A stretch of DNA of 64,000 nucleotides. Source: Granulosicoccus sp036478595. Lineage in GTDB: Bacteria > Pseudomonadota > Gammaproteobacteria > Granulosicoccales > Granulosicoccaceae. Shown piece by piece: positions 52,599 to 62,289 of this stretch. A program made the translations under genes and the position numbers. Every line of letters begins with the position of its first letter. Position 1 is the stretch's first letter. The notes beneath the pieces are model-generated. The model saw only the letters and a list, made by a program, of their open reading frames with translations, searched no databases and was not told the origin of the DNA. The stretch covers positions 1 through 64,000 of the forward strand of contig JAZGEF010000034.1 in assembly GCA_036478595.1 (NCBI GenBank), read 5' to 3'.

Positions 52599-53780
52599 AT
52601 GAGTGAGCCAACCCGATGGCGATCAATTTGGCTGTTGTTTTTTTGTGGCTGTACCTTATCGTTGCATATAGGCAAATTGCCTCCTTCATTACCATTACTA
52701 ACTGAAACCTTCTCGTTGAGATTGTCGCAAGCGGGTAATTTGGTCGCGACCTTTTCGATATTGATTGGCATCATGGGATTGTTTTTAGGGACAGTTGTAG
52801 CGCGCTTTGGTTTTGTCGCGTTTGCAACGGTGGGTTTGATGCTCGCAGGTGTAGGCAGTGTTATCGGAGCTACAGCTGGTTCCTTTTCATTGTTAATCTT
52901 CAGCCGTACCATTGAAGGACTAGGCTGGATCGTGGCGGTAGTGGCTATTCCGTCCTTGATGGCGCGATTGGCGACGGCAAGCGATAAGCCAGTGGTGCTT
53001 GGAATATGGGGAGCATTCTTGCCCGTTGGTGCCGGAACCATGTTACTGCTTGCACCAATTCTACAAGCCTCAGGGGGTTGGCGTTTGTCTTGGTGGGTAG
53101 CGGCGTTTGCCTCCATCGTCGCAGCTGTGATTTTGTTAGAGATAGGTCGTCGTAACCAACCACTGTTTTCACCACTCAAACAAAGCTCGATAATTACACC
53201 GTGGTTCGAAATTAAATCTATTCGTGCCTGGGGTTTGTTCTTTTCTTTTTTCTTTTACTCGTTTCAGTTTATGGCGCTTACCTCTTTTCTGCCCACTGTG
53301 TTCATGGCAGAAGGTGGTATTAGCTTGGCGTCTGCGTCGCGTTGGACAGCGCTGGTCGTACTGACAAATGCTACTGGTAACCTGTTGGCCGGCCAATTGA
53401 TTCGTCGTGGTGTGCCTGTATACCAATTGTTGAGCCTTGCCGCTGTGTCCGTAGGCATTGCGGCTCTGATCACCTTGTTGCCGCTTCCAATCTATATTCG
53501 TATTTGTAGCGCGGTTGTGTTTGCAGTGATGGGCGGTTTAATACCGGGCACCTTGTTTGCGACAGCCTCGCGTATTGCGACTAAGCCTGCTGCAACCGGT
53601 ATTCTTATTGGTTTCATGTTACAAGCCGCTGGCCTGGGCCAATGGTTGGGGCCGATGTTGTTAACTCGACTGGTTGAGGCCACGGGGTTGTGGTGGGCAG
53701 GTGGTTTGTTTCTGATGCTGATGGCATCGATGGGTGCGATTGCTGCAATTATCGGTTTTAGAACATTGCCCGCAGGTTGA
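52599..53780 (+). CDS. MFS transporter, CynX/NimT-like
   Basis: The 393-residue protein has 12 helices and the N-terminal pattern LPLLTETFSLRLSQAGNL with the loop VVARFGFVAFAT in the motif-A place. It starts 3 bases after the ABC exporter stop, so these two transport genes share a transcript with the AhpD-like gene. Substrate unknown. Confidence 0.85.
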   Translation: MSEPTRWRSIWLLFFCGCTLSLHIGKLPPSLPLLTETFSLRLSQAGNLVATFSILIGIMGLFLGTVVARFGFVAFATVGLMLAGVGSVIGATAGSFSLLIFSRTIEGLGWIVAVVAIPSLMARLATASDKPVVLGIWGAFLPVGAGTMLLLAPILQASGGWRLSWWVAAFASIVAAVILLEIGRRNQPLFSPLKQSSIITPWFEIKSIRAWGLFFSFFFYSFQFMALTSFLPTVFMAEGGISLASASRWTALVVLTNATGNLLAGQLIRRGVPVYQLLSLAAVSVGIAALITLLPLPIYIRICSAVVFAVMGGLIPGTLFATASRIATKPAATGILIGFMLQAAGLGQWLGPMLLTRLVEATGLWWAGGLFLMLMASMGAIAAIIGFRTLPAG

Positions 53781-53815
53781 CCCTATTGGCAAAGGGCAAT
53801 AGCCGCTGTTTGCGC

Positions 53816-56206
53816 TTATGGTGTTTGCAAATTGGTTTTGAGATGCGTGTTAAAAGCACCCGCTTTCATATAACCCACTACGCGTGCATTAGAGAGTTCG
53901 CCTGCGCCTGGTGCAAAAAACAAAATAGCTGGTGGCCCGAACAAACCAAACCGCTTAAGCATAGCTTGATCTTCCGCGTCATTTTTAGTCACGTCGGCCT
54001 GAATTAGCCGAACATTCTCCAGGCTGCTTTGCACAGCTGGATCGGTAAATGTGTAGGCTTCCATCTCTTTACAGCTTACGCACCAGTCGGCGTAGTAGTC
54101 CAGCAGCACGTATTGTCCAGCGTTGGCCGCTTCACTTAATACAGTGTCAAGATCGGCTTCCGATTTAACTCTTTCAAATTCGATTTCATGTTGTTCCGAT
54201 CCGCTGCCACCGCCAATCTGCGCCAGTGGCGTGATTAAGCTGTTGCTGCCCGCTAGCAAACCAATTAATAAGGCAGCACCGTAGAGTGTGATGATCAAAC
54301 CAAGGCTCCTGCTAATCCAACTGATAGTGGCGCCGAAGCGTGCGCTGGTGGCAAGGTATATGCCGCCACATATGGCCAGTAACGCCGACAGAATCATAAT
54401 CACGCTAGCAGGCAAGAAGCGTGACAGCATCCAGATAGCCATCGCCAGCATCGCTAAGCCAAACAGAACTTTAGTGATATCCATCCAGGCCCCGGCCTTA
54501 GGCATCAATTTACCAGCCGATGTACCTATGATTAACAATGGCACGCCCATGCCCATGCTCATTGAAAACAGCGCTACTCCACCCACTGTGGCGTCGCCAG
54601 TTTCCGCAATATAGATGAGTGCACCGACGAGAGGCGCTGTTACACAGGGGCCAACTATGAGCGCTGATAGCACGCCCATAATTGCTACGCCAATCCAATT
54701 GCCGCCTTCCTGTTTACTCGACACATTGTTGAGCTTACTTTGTATCGTTGCAGGCATTTGAATTTCATAAAAACCAAACATCGACAGAGACAGCAGCACA
54801 AAGATCAGTGCAAACACCGACAAGATCCAAGGGTTTTGGAACCAGGCTTGTAAGTTGTATCCAGACAGGCCGATGAATATTCCGACCAGCGTGTAGGTCA
54901 CTGCCATTGCCAGTACATAGGTTAGCGACAGGCCAAACGCTTTGCCAGTAGAGATTGATTTACCTTGACCCAAAATCAAACTGGACAAGATTGGGATCAT
55001 CGGAAATACACATGGTGTGAATGAGAGCAACAATCCGAGTACAAAAAACGACGCCGCATTGATCCATAAACTGCTGCTAGATAACTTGGCTCTGATGCGA
55101 TCTTGTTCGGCTTGTGGGGCAGCAGTTGGCGTGTTGTTATCGACATTGGCAAGCTGCTTGGCTGAGGTGCTGGCGTCGTTGGTAGCGTTGACAGTTGAAG
55201 CTGTAAAGCTTGCAAGCTTAATAGGCAGGCTAGTATCGGATGGTGGAAAACACACGCCAATATCAGCGCAACCTTGGTACTTAATATCAAGTGCGGCAAT
55301 TCCCGCTTTACTGTTTGTTGTGCTTAATATGGCTGTCGCTTGGTTGCGAAAAATAGGCACATCACCAAAAAACGCATCTGACTGGATTTGTGATTCGCTG
55401 TAAGCAATATTCGTTATGGATGCAGCATCATCGGCAAAACTGAATTTCATTTTGTCACGATATAAATAATATTCAGGTTCGATAAACCAGCTGACAGTGA
55501 CGGTGTTGTTGTTCACAGTCGCGCTGGGTATAAACGCTTGCTCTGGGGATAAAATGGGTTCGTTGTCCTCTTCTCCAAAGAGCTCAAGGCCTGTCTTAGC
55601 TTTGCCGCTTTTCACTTTGCTACTTAGCGTTGATTGCGGTAGCGGATCGGATTGATTGGTAAGGTTACCTGAGCTGTTGGCAACGAGCTGAGCTAGAGCG
55701 CCACTGGTGGTAGTGCTAGGCGGTGTTGGTAATTCGACTCGAATTTTGTAGTCGGTGGGTGGGTAGCACAAACCAATGTCGGCACATCCTTGGAACTTGA
55801 TGTTTAGGTCGATATTGCTCAAAGACGCACTAACATCGATTGGGACAACAAAAGTAGCTTGTTCGCGATAAGTAGCAGTTTCACCAAAAAACTCATCATT
55901 GATGACAATGGCCTTTGGAAAGAACGGTTCGCTTAACTCAACGCCTGTTGTGCTTGAAGTGATGACTGTTTTGTCACGGTACAGGTAGTAGCCCTCAGCA
56001 ATATCAAACGTTACTGTTAAGGAGCTGCGATCCTCAGCCTCTGCAGAGGCTAGATAAGCCTCGTCAACTGGCAGGGGTTTGCTGTCAGCACCGCCAAGGC
56101 TAAATTTGGCAGCAAAAACGGGCAGGGTGGCGGTCAAAATCAACGCGGTGGCCGCCAGCGACCCAAGCGCCAAAAATCGTCGGTAATGTTTGCGGTCAGT
56201 GGTCAT
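53816..56206 (-). CDS. dsbD: Thiol:disulfide interchange protein DsbD with doubled N-terminal domain
   Basis: The 796-residue protein carries electrons from cytosolic thioredoxin to the periplasm. A signal peptide (1-32) is followed by two copies of the DsbD-alpha domain: the first (about 33-160) with FQGCADIGLCYPPTD, the second (about 215-335) with YQGCADIGVCFPPSD. Both keep the Cys pair. The membrane domain (about 385-660) has TPCVFPMIP and VGPCVTAPLVGAL with one active Cys each. The C-terminal thioredoxin domain has DWCVSCKEMEAY. Usual DsbD has about 570-600 residues and one alpha domain. The duplication may widen partner choice. Confidence 0.95.
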   Translation of the reverse strand: MTTDRKHYRRFLALGSLAATALILTATLPVFAAKFSLGGADSKPLPVDEAYLASAEAEDRSSLTVTFDIAEGYYLYRDKTVITSSTTGVELSEPFFPKAIVINDEFFGETATYREQATFVVPIDVSASLSNIDLNIKFQGCADIGLCYPPTDYKIRVELPTPPSTTTSGALAQLVANSSGNLTNQSDPLPQSTLSSKVKSGKAKTGLELFGEEDNEPILSPEQAFIPSATVNNNTVTVSWFIEPEYYLYRDKMKFSFADDAASITNIAYSESQIQSDAFFGDVPIFRNQATAILSTTNSKAGIAALDIKYQGCADIGVCFPPSDTSLPIKLASFTASTVNATNDASTSAKQLANVDNNTPTAAPQAEQDRIRAKLSSSSLWINAASFFVLGLLLSFTPCVFPMIPILSSLILGQGKSISTGKAFGLSLTYVLAMAVTYTLVGIFIGLSGYNLQAWFQNPWILSVFALIFVLLSLSMFGFYEIQMPATIQSKLNNVSSKQEGGNWIGVAIMGVLSALIVGPCVTAPLVGALIYIAETGDATVGGVALFSMSMGMGVPLLIIGTSAGKLMPKAGAWMDITKVLFGLAMLAMAIWMLSRFLPASVIMILSALLAICGGIYLATSARFGATISWISRSLGLIITLYGAALLIGLLAGSNSLITPLAQIGGGSGSEQHEIEFERVKSEADLDTVLSEAANAGQYVLLDYYADWCVSCKEMEAYTFTDPAVQSSLENVRLIQADVTKNDAEDQAMLKRFGLFGPPAILFFAPGAGELSNARVVGYMKAGAFNTHLKTNLQTP

Positions 56207-56337
56207 ACTATTGATTCGAGTCGTTATCAGTGCTCATGGGCATTGCTGGTATCGGTCAGAGCCAATTTTAGTGCAGCGCAGGCCTTGTAAGATGCGGTGA
56301 TTGGCGTTAGGTTCACTAAGCATAGTCGGAGACGTTA

Positions 56338-56835
56338 ATGCCTTACATTTTTTTGCTATTTGTTCTCATTCCGATAATCGAGATAGCCCTGTTAATCCAA
56401 GTGGGCAGCGTAATTGGTTTACTGCCAACCATCGGCATCGTTATTCTAACCGCTGTTATCGGCACCGCCATGCTCCGTCAACAGGGGCTAGCCACATTAC
56501 AAGCTGCCCAGCAGCGCATGCAGTCGGGCCAAATGCCCGCTCAGCAGATTGGAGAAGGATTATTGCTCGTATTTGGCGGCGCTTTGCTGCTAACCCCTGG
56601 ATTTGCCACCGACGCATTCGGCTTTTTGTGTCTGTTTCCGGTCACCAGACGCTGGATGGCTAAAAAAATCGGTGCAAAAACCATGAGCAACGCTCAAATT
56701 TTTACGCCAAACGGGCAATCACCCTATCACCCCTCGGATTCAGCTGATCGGCCTACGAGTGGCCAAAACAGAGGCTCTCCTAGCAATTCAAAGGGTGGTG
56801 ATGTGATCGATGGGGATTACCAACGTCTCGATTAA
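56338..56835 (+). CDS. fxsA: FxsA-family inner-membrane protein
   Basis: The 165-residue protein has FxsA features: IPIIEIALLIQVGSVIG at the start, LTAVIGTAMLRQQG, then GALLLTPGFATDAFGF. The last 55 residues are polar and disordered. FxsA was named for suppressing F exclusion of phage T7 in E. coli. It lies before groES, as in many gammaproteobacteria, with a separate groE promoter between them. Confidence 0.92.
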   Translation: MPYIFLLFVLIPIIEIALLIQVGSVIGLLPTIGIVILTAVIGTAMLRQQGLATLQAAQQRMQSGQMPAQQIGEGLLLVFGGALLLTPGFATDAFGFLCLFPVTRRWMAKKIGAKTMSNAQIFTPNGQSPYHPSDSADRPTSGQNRGSPSNSKGGDVIDGDYQRLD

Positions 56836-56868
56836 AAGATTTATCCACAAATTTCTTTGCTCAGGTGG

Positions 56869-56896
56869 TTGATTTTTGCCCCAACGTCTTTAGAAT
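56869..56896 (+). promoter_or_regulatory. Sigma-70-type promoter of groESL
   Basis: TTGATT (56869-56874) and TAGAAT (56891-56896) are 16 bases apart. The -10 box touches the CIRCE element, so a repressor bound there would block polymerase. Confidence 0.6.
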
Positions 56897-56922
56897 TAGC
56901 ACTCGCTAACGGAGAGTGCTAA
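56896..56922. promoter_or_regulatory. CIRCE operator (HrcA binding site)
   Basis: A perfect inverted repeat TTAGCACTC-N9-GAGTGCTAA matches the CIRCE consensus. HrcA represses groE and dnaK from this site when heat stress is absent. In gammaproteobacteria, groE is often under sigma-32 alone, so this lineage keeps HrcA control. Confidence 0.97.
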
Positions 56923-56977
56923 CAACGCCCCGTTCAGGTTTATCGATACAAATTGTTATTAGTTGGAGTTATTCCCT

Positions 56978-57265
56978 ATGAATATTCGCCCTTTGCATGA
57001 CCGCGTGGTCGTCAAGCGTATGGAAGAGGAAACCACCACTGCCGGTGGCATCGTTCTTCCTGGTTCCGCTCAGGAAAAGCCAAGCCGTGGAGAAGTTATC
57101 TCGGTTGGTAATGGAAAAATCAATGAAAACGGCGACGTTCGTCCGTTAGATGTAAAAGCGGGTGATCAAGTGCTGTTTGGTAAATACACAGGCACCGAAA
57201 TCAAAATCGACGGTGAAGAGCTACTTGTGATGCGTGAAGACGAAATCATGGGTGTTTTCGGCTAA
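56978..57265 (+). CDS. groES: Co-chaperonin GroES
   Basis: The 95-residue co-chaperonin begins MNIRPLHDRVVVKRMEEE, holds the mobile loop (ETTTAGGIVLPGSA) and ends VMREDEIMGVFG. It caps the GroEL ring during folding. ATG 56978 is right, with GGAG at about 56965; the TTG further up is not. It is followed by groEL after 74 bases under the same control. Confidence 0.97.
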   Translation: MNIRPLHDRVVVKRMEEETTTAGGIVLPGSAQEKPSRGEVISVGNGKINENGDVRPLDVKAGDQVLFGKYTGTEIKIDGEELLVMREDEIMGVFG

Positions 57266-57339
57266 CTTTCGTCATTTGGCAATTCATCGTTTAGCGCGGC
57301 CCTGGTGCTGCGCCAACCCGTTTTAAAGGAAATTATTTA

Positions 57340-58992
57340 ATGAGTGCAAAAGAAGTACGTTTTTCCGACTCCGCCCGCAATCGTATGCTGGCTGGTGTTG
57401 ATGTCCTCGCCAATGCGGTGAAGGTAACTCTCGGTCCTAAAGGCCGAAACGTAGTCCTGGACAAAGCTTTTGGTGCCCCGGCGGTAACTAAAGATGGCGT
57501 GTCTGTGGCCAAAGAAATCGAATTAGAAGATAAATTCGAAAACATGGGCGCACAAATGGTTAAAGAAGTTGCTTCGCAAACTTCTGATGTCGCTGGCGAC
57601 GGCACCACAACGGCGACAGTATTGGCTCAGAGCATTGTTCGCGAAGGCCTGAAGTCAGTTGCTGCTGGCATGAACCCAATGGATCTTAAGCGCGGTATCG
57701 ACAAAGCGGTAACGGCTGCAACAGCTGAGCTTGCCTCTATGTCTAAGCCTTGCAACGACGCTAAGTCAATTGCTCAGGTTGGTAACATTTCTGCAAACAG
57801 CGATTCTTCTATTGGTCAGATCATTGCCGATGCAATGGAAAAAGTAGGCAAAGAAGGCGTTATCACTGTTGAAGAAGGTAAGTCACTTGATAATGAACTA
57901 GATGTTGTAGAAGGCATGCAGTTTGACCGTGGTTACCTATCTCCTTACTTCATCAACAACCAAGATTCTATGAGCGCTGAGCTTGAAGAGCCGTATGTAT
58001 TGTTGTATGACAAGAAGATCTCAAACATCCGTGATTTGCTCCCCACTCTTGAAGCGGTAGCGAAATCAAGCAAGCCACTTTTGATCATTGCTGAAGATAT
58101 AGACGGCGAAGCGCTAGCAACATTGGTTGTTAACAGCATGCGCGGTATCATCAAAACTTGTGCTGTAAAAGCGCCTGGTTTTGGTGATCGTCGTAAAGCG
58201 ATGCTTCAGGATATCGCAATCTTGACGGGTGGCCAGGTTATATCTGAAGAAGTCGGTATGTCTCTTGATAAAGTGACTTTGGACGACCTTGGCACTGCTA
58301 AGCGCGTCACTGTAGACAAAGACAACACTATCGTTGTTGATGGTGCAGGGACTAAAGACGACATCACTTCACGAGTTGATCAGATCCGCACTCAAATCGA
58401 GCAGGCGACTTCTGACTACGATCGTGAAAAGCTTCAAGAGCGTGTTGCTAAGCTAGCTGGCGGTGTTGCCGTCATCAAAGTGGGTGCTGCTACTGAAGTC
58501 GAAATGAAAGAAAAGAAAGATCGTGTTGATGATGCATTGCATGCAACTCGCGCAGCAGTTGAAGAAGGTATCGTTCCTGGCGGTGGTGTTGCGCTGGTTC
58601 GTGCGATGAATGCTGTAGAAGCTGTTAAAGGTGACAACCACGAGCAAGATGTTGGTGTCAAAATAGCGTTACGCGCGATGCAAGAGCCACTTCGTCAAAT
58701 CGTATCTAACGCGGGTGATGAGCCATCTGTTGTTGTTGCAAAAGTACGTGAAGGTACTGGTAACTTTGGTTACAACGCTGCGACTGGCGAATATGGCGAT
58801 ATGGTTGATATGGGCATCCTCGATCCGACCAAAGTAACTCGCTACGCGCTTCAAAATGCAGCATCTGTCGCTGGCCTGATGATCACAACCGAAGCGATGG
58901 TTGCTGACAAGCCAAGTGATGGTGGTGGTGCTCCAGCAGGTGGCGGCATGGACCCAATGGGTGGCATGGGTGGCATGGGCGGCATGATGTGA
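57340..58992 (+). CDS. groEL: Chaperonin GroEL
   Basis: The 550-residue chaperonin shows the ATP-site block VTLGPKGRNVVLDKAFG, DGTTTATVLAQ and GAATEVEMKEKKDRVDDA, with the C-terminal GGM-rich tail (MDPMGGMGGMGGMM). AAAGGAAATT is a good ribosome site before ATG 57340. It is the only groEL in the window. Confidence 0.98.
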   Translation: MSAKEVRFSDSARNRMLAGVDVLANAVKVTLGPKGRNVVLDKAFGAPAVTKDGVSVAKEIELEDKFENMGAQMVKEVASQTSDVAGDGTTTATVLAQSIVREGLKSVAAGMNPMDLKRGIDKAVTAATAELASMSKPCNDAKSIAQVGNISANSDSSIGQIIADAMEKVGKEGVITVEEGKSLDNELDVVEGMQFDRGYLSPYFINNQDSMSAELEEPYVLLYDKKISNIRDLLPTLEAVAKSSKPLLIIAEDIDGEALATLVVNSMRGIIKTCAVKAPGFGDRRKAMLQDIAILTGGQVISEEVGMSLDKVTLDDLGTAKRVTVDKDNTIVVDGAGTKDDITSRVDQIRTQIEQATSDYDREKLQERVAKLAGGVAVIKVGAATEVEMKEKKDRVDDALHATRAAVEEGIVPGGGVALVRAMNAVEAVKGDNHEQDVGVKIALRAMQEPLRQIVSNAGDEPSVVVAKVREGTGNFGYNAATGEYGDMVDMGILDPTKVTRYALQNAASVAGLMITTEAMVADKPSDGGGAPAGGGMDPMGGMGGMGGMM

Positions 58993-59018
58993 TCTAGATC
59001 GCATAATTGTTAGAAAGA

Positions 59019-59044
59019 AACCCCGCTTATGCGGGGTTTTTTTT
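59019..59044 (+). terminator. Intrinsic terminator of groESL
   Basis: An 8-base stem AACCCCGC / GCGGGGTT with a TTAT loop is followed by six further T. It stands 26 bases after the groEL stop. Confidence 0.95.
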
Positions 59045-59372
59045 GTCCATAGATCAGTCGGGGGCGATTGCTCGAGTATAAAATCTGAGGATGTAGCTCG
59101 CGGCTGCCATGTTTGACGCATAGATATAGGGCCTTTATCGGATGCTGTTATTTTGGCTGGTATTTGGTTTTATCAATTTCTGTCTTTTAACCAGTCGAAA
59201 ACCGCTGGATTCACCCGAATACCCCGCTACAAATGGGTTCAGGGTCTCGTTTTATGGCCGCTACTTATCTCAAGAACACCACCCAAAGCGGGTGGACCGC
59301 GCCTGAATTGACTGTTTTATTGCAGATCAGGCGTGTTTCATGTGGTTTTTAATGATTAACTTGGACTGAGTC
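59045..59372. other. Gap before the GGDEF-EAL gene, with two dyads
   Basis: No gene is seen. A hairpin CCACCC-AAAGC-GGGTGG lies at 59279-59295 and a dyad CGCCTGA / TCAGGCG with a 20-base centre lies at 59300-59333. They stand back to back about 40 bases before the TTG start at 59373. They may be a leader structure or protein sites. The rest shows nothing recognisable. Confidence 0.4.
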
Positions 59373-61487
59373 TTGGGTTTCAGCAAGCTTACAACGTTGA
59401 TAACACAGTCAAGGACGGCTAGACATCTGTCTTTGCTGGTGTTACTGGTGTTGCTGGCCAGCCAGATGGTATTTCTTGTGCCATCGCTATGGTCACAGCA
59501 TCAAACTGACGGTGCCGCTTTACAGCGCGTGCAAAAAAGTCAACTGCAGGCGGCCGTGCGCAATATTGACACGCAGAACCTAGCGTCTGCCAAAGAATTA
59601 CTGGGTAACGATCTTACCGGGTTAACACTAACCGATGCTCAGGGTAAAATTTTAGTCAGTGCAGGCGAGGTACCTGAGATGGTTGAACTATATCCTCAGG
59701 GCGGCGCAGAAGTAAAATCGAACAAATCGGGCACGATTGATACCGTGTGGAGGTTGGATGGAGCGGAGTCAACTCTCTGGGCTTTGGTTAGGTTAGATAA
59801 TTCCAGCGTTTATACACGCACCGTAGATCGGGCCTTAAGTTACCTACTAGTGGCGGTATTAATCAGTTTAGCTGGTGCTATAGTTGCGCTTTTTACAGCG
59901 GCTCGATTCTATATCAACCCACTGAACAATCTGGTTAAGGCGCTTCGCGAGAGTCGTGAAGCTAGTGAAGGCAACATACCTGATCCTATTAGCTACTCCG
60001 AAAGTGAAGATATTGATCCGCTTGCAGATGAATTTAACAGCTTAATAGAAGCGCAGAAGAAAGCGGCTAGGCAAGTTAAGGTTAAGCAGCAGTACCTAGA
60101 GTTTGCTGCGCACCATGATCCGCTAACGCATTTGCCCAATCGCTTGATGTTTGAAGATGCTCTAAAAGGCACGATCGCAGAAGCCATGACCGGTGAGCTG
60201 AATTTTGCTGTTTTTCTTGTTGATCTTGATAACTTTAAGTTCTTCAATGATCAATATGGCCATTTGGTTGGTGACAAAATGGTAGCCGAAGTAGGTAACC
60301 GCTTACGTGCAATGATGCGAGATCAAGATTTGGTTGCGCGCTTGGATGGTGATGAATTTGCTGTCATACAAAAAGATGTTGGTAATCGAGCCGCTGCCAA
60401 AGAAATTGCGCAACGATTGATGAATGTTGCTACGCAGCCATACGAGTACCGTGGTTTTACACTTAAGGCATCTGTGTCAGTAGGCATTTCGTGTTATCCA
60501 CAAGACGTTAATAGTTTTGAAGACGCTGATGCCTTAGGCGAGGAAATCGTTAACAATGCAACGGTTGCATTGCAGGAATCCAAGAACAACGGCAAAAACC
60601 AATACCAGCTATTTAACGAGTCGATGCGTAGCCGATTAACTGCACGCATAAGGCTAGAGCAAGACCTCAAGTTAGCTCTGCAAGAAGGGCAGTTTGAAGT
60701 TTACTTCCAACCTAAGATCAACATCAATACACGCGCTATTACTGGTTCAGAGGCGCTCGTTCGGTGGAAGCACCCGGCCAACGGTTATATTTCCCCTGAG
60801 ATATTCGTTCCGGTTGCAGAAGAAGCCGGCATGATAATAGAGTTGGGCGAGTGGATCCTTCGCACAGCGTGTAAGGCTACCTATGAACTACAGCAATCGG
60901 GTTATGCCGGCCTTAATATTGCGGTTAATATATCGGCAGTACAGTTTACCGATGGTAACTTGTTACCACTAGTGAACAAAGCTTTAAAGGACAGCAAGCT
61001 TAACCCTGAGTACCTTGAGCTTGAGATTACTGAGAGCGCCGTTATGCATGACCCTGAAGAAGTCATTAATTCACTGCATCAACTTAGCGAATTTGGTATG
61101 AGCTTAGCCATCGACGATTTTGGTACGGGCTATTCATCCTTAGCCTATTTAAAACGTTTTCCGGTTAACACACTTAAGATAGATCGTGCGTTTATTACTG
61201 ATATATCTAGCGACAATGATGATGTTGCAATAGTTGAAGCTGTACTTGGCTTGGGTAAACACTTCAATATGAAAGTGGTTGCTGAAGGCGTAGAAGATGA
61301 AGAGCAGTTACAATTTTTGAAGGTTCAAGGCTGCGATATTGCACAAGGCTTTTACATCAGTAAGCCCATGAATATCGTCGATTATCGTGAGTGGCTCGAA
61401 CGCTGGCCCTACGGTGTAGAAGGCACGACCCGATTAGAAGACTTACCTAACAACCTACCAAGGGCGTCGGGTTCAGACATCGTTTAG
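59373..61487 (+). CDS. Membrane-bound GGDEF-EAL protein (c-di-GMP turnover)
   Basis: Order: TM 18-40, a periplasmic segment to about 150, TM 153-177, HAMP-like linker (about 180-235), GGDEF domain (about 240-420) and EAL domain (about 430-690). The signature of the cyclase reads RLDGDEFAV: the first Gly of GGDEF is Asp. The EAL domain keeps SEALVRW, NISAVQF, EITESAV and DDFGTGYSSL, so phosphodiesterase activity is likely. I infer a c-di-GMP-degrading enzyme with a regulatory GGDEF domain. The start is TTG 59373; no ATG precedes the first helix. Confidence 0.9.
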   Translation: MGFSKLTTLITQSRTARHLSLLVLLVLLASQMVFLVPSLWSQHQTDGAALQRVQKSQLQAAVRNIDTQNLASAKELLGNDLTGLTLTDAQGKILVSAGEVPEMVELYPQGGAEVKSNKSGTIDTVWRLDGAESTLWALVRLDNSSVYTRTVDRALSYLLVAVLISLAGAIVALFTAARFYINPLNNLVKALRESREASEGNIPDPISYSESEDIDPLADEFNSLIEAQKKAARQVKVKQQYLEFAAHHDPLTHLPNRLMFEDALKGTIAEAMTGELNFAVFLVDLDNFKFFNDQYGHLVGDKMVAEVGNRLRAMMRDQDLVARLDGDEFAVIQKDVGNRAAAKEIAQRLMNVATQPYEYRGFTLKASVSVGISCYPQDVNSFEDADALGEEIVNNATVALQESKNNGKNQYQLFNESMRSRLTARIRLEQDLKLALQEGQFEVYFQPKININTRAITGSEALVRWKHPANGYISPEIFVPVAEEAGMIIELGEWILRTACKATYELQQSGYAGLNIAVNISAVQFTDGNLLPLVNKALKDSKLNPEYLELEITESAVMHDPEEVINSLHQLSEFGMSLAIDDFGTGYSSLAYLKRFPVNTLKIDRAFITDISSDNDDVAIVEAVLGLGKHFNMKVVAEGVEDEEQLQFLKVQGCDIAQGFYISKPMNIVDYREWLERWPYGVEGTTRLEDLPNNLPRASGSDIV

Positions 61488-61608
61488 TAGAATTAACCAA
61501 ATTGTATCAATCTGCTTGAATCATTACAGCAGGCCTTTTAAAATCTCAGCCCTTTCGCATTGCTAGCTGTTAAGCTTATTCACTACTCAATAATATAGTG
61601 GTAGCGAC

Positions 61609-62226
61609 GTGGCGGCAGTTAAAGACAAACGATGTAGCTGGTGCACCAGCAGTGATCTGTATATGGATTACCACGATAAGGAATGGGGCGTGCCTTGTTA
61701 CGACAGTAGGGAGTTATTCGAACAACTCAACCTTGAGGGCGCGCAAGCTGGATTGAGCTGGATAACCATCTTAAATAAAAGAGAAAACTACCGTCGTTTG
61801 TTTTCAGGCTTCGAGCCAGCCAAACTTGCCAGATTCAATCAAACAAAACTAGATAAGTTGGTGCTCGACCCGGGTATTGTTCGCCATAAAGGCAAAATTG
61901 CCGCCGTGGTATCTAACGCTAAAATTTATCTTGAGATGGAAAAAAACGATGAACCTTTCGCCGATTTTTTATGGCAGTTTGTAGATTACAAGCCGCGTAA
62001 TCACAATCGCAAGTCGATGAAGTCCGTACCGTCTAAAACCGCAGAATCTGACGCGATGTGTAAGGCGTTAAAAAAGCGCGGGTTTAAGTTTGTTGGTAGC
62101 ACCATTTGTTATGCCTTTATGCAAGCGTCCGGTATGGTTAATGATCACATGATAGCTTGCCCATCCCATGCAAAGGCCGTGGCGCAAGCCAAAAAGCGTA
62201 AACGCCCAAAGCATTGGCCTGCCTAA
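61609..62226 (+). CDS. tag: DNA-3-methyladenine glycosylase I
   Basis: The 205-residue repair enzyme removes 3-methyladenine. It has the Zn-binding Cys and His of Tag (RCSWCTSS at the N-terminus, and the HMIACPSH end), the YHDKEWGVP block, and GLSWITILNKRENYRRLF. GTG 61609 starts it; the frame is short upstream of this. Stands alone. Confidence 0.93.
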   Translation: MAAVKDKRCSWCTSSDLYMDYHDKEWGVPCYDSRELFEQLNLEGAQAGLSWITILNKRENYRRLFSGFEPAKLARFNQTKLDKLVLDPGIVRHKGKIAAVVSNAKIYLEMEKNDEPFADFLWQFVDYKPRNHNRKSMKSVPSKTAESDAMCKALKKRGFKFVGSTICYAFMQASGMVNDHMIACPSHAKAVAQAKKRKRPKHWPA

Positions 62227-62289
62227 TCAAGTTTTTTCACAATCTAGTCCTCTAGCCATCGCGTTCTTTACTAATAACGTTTTTCATCG

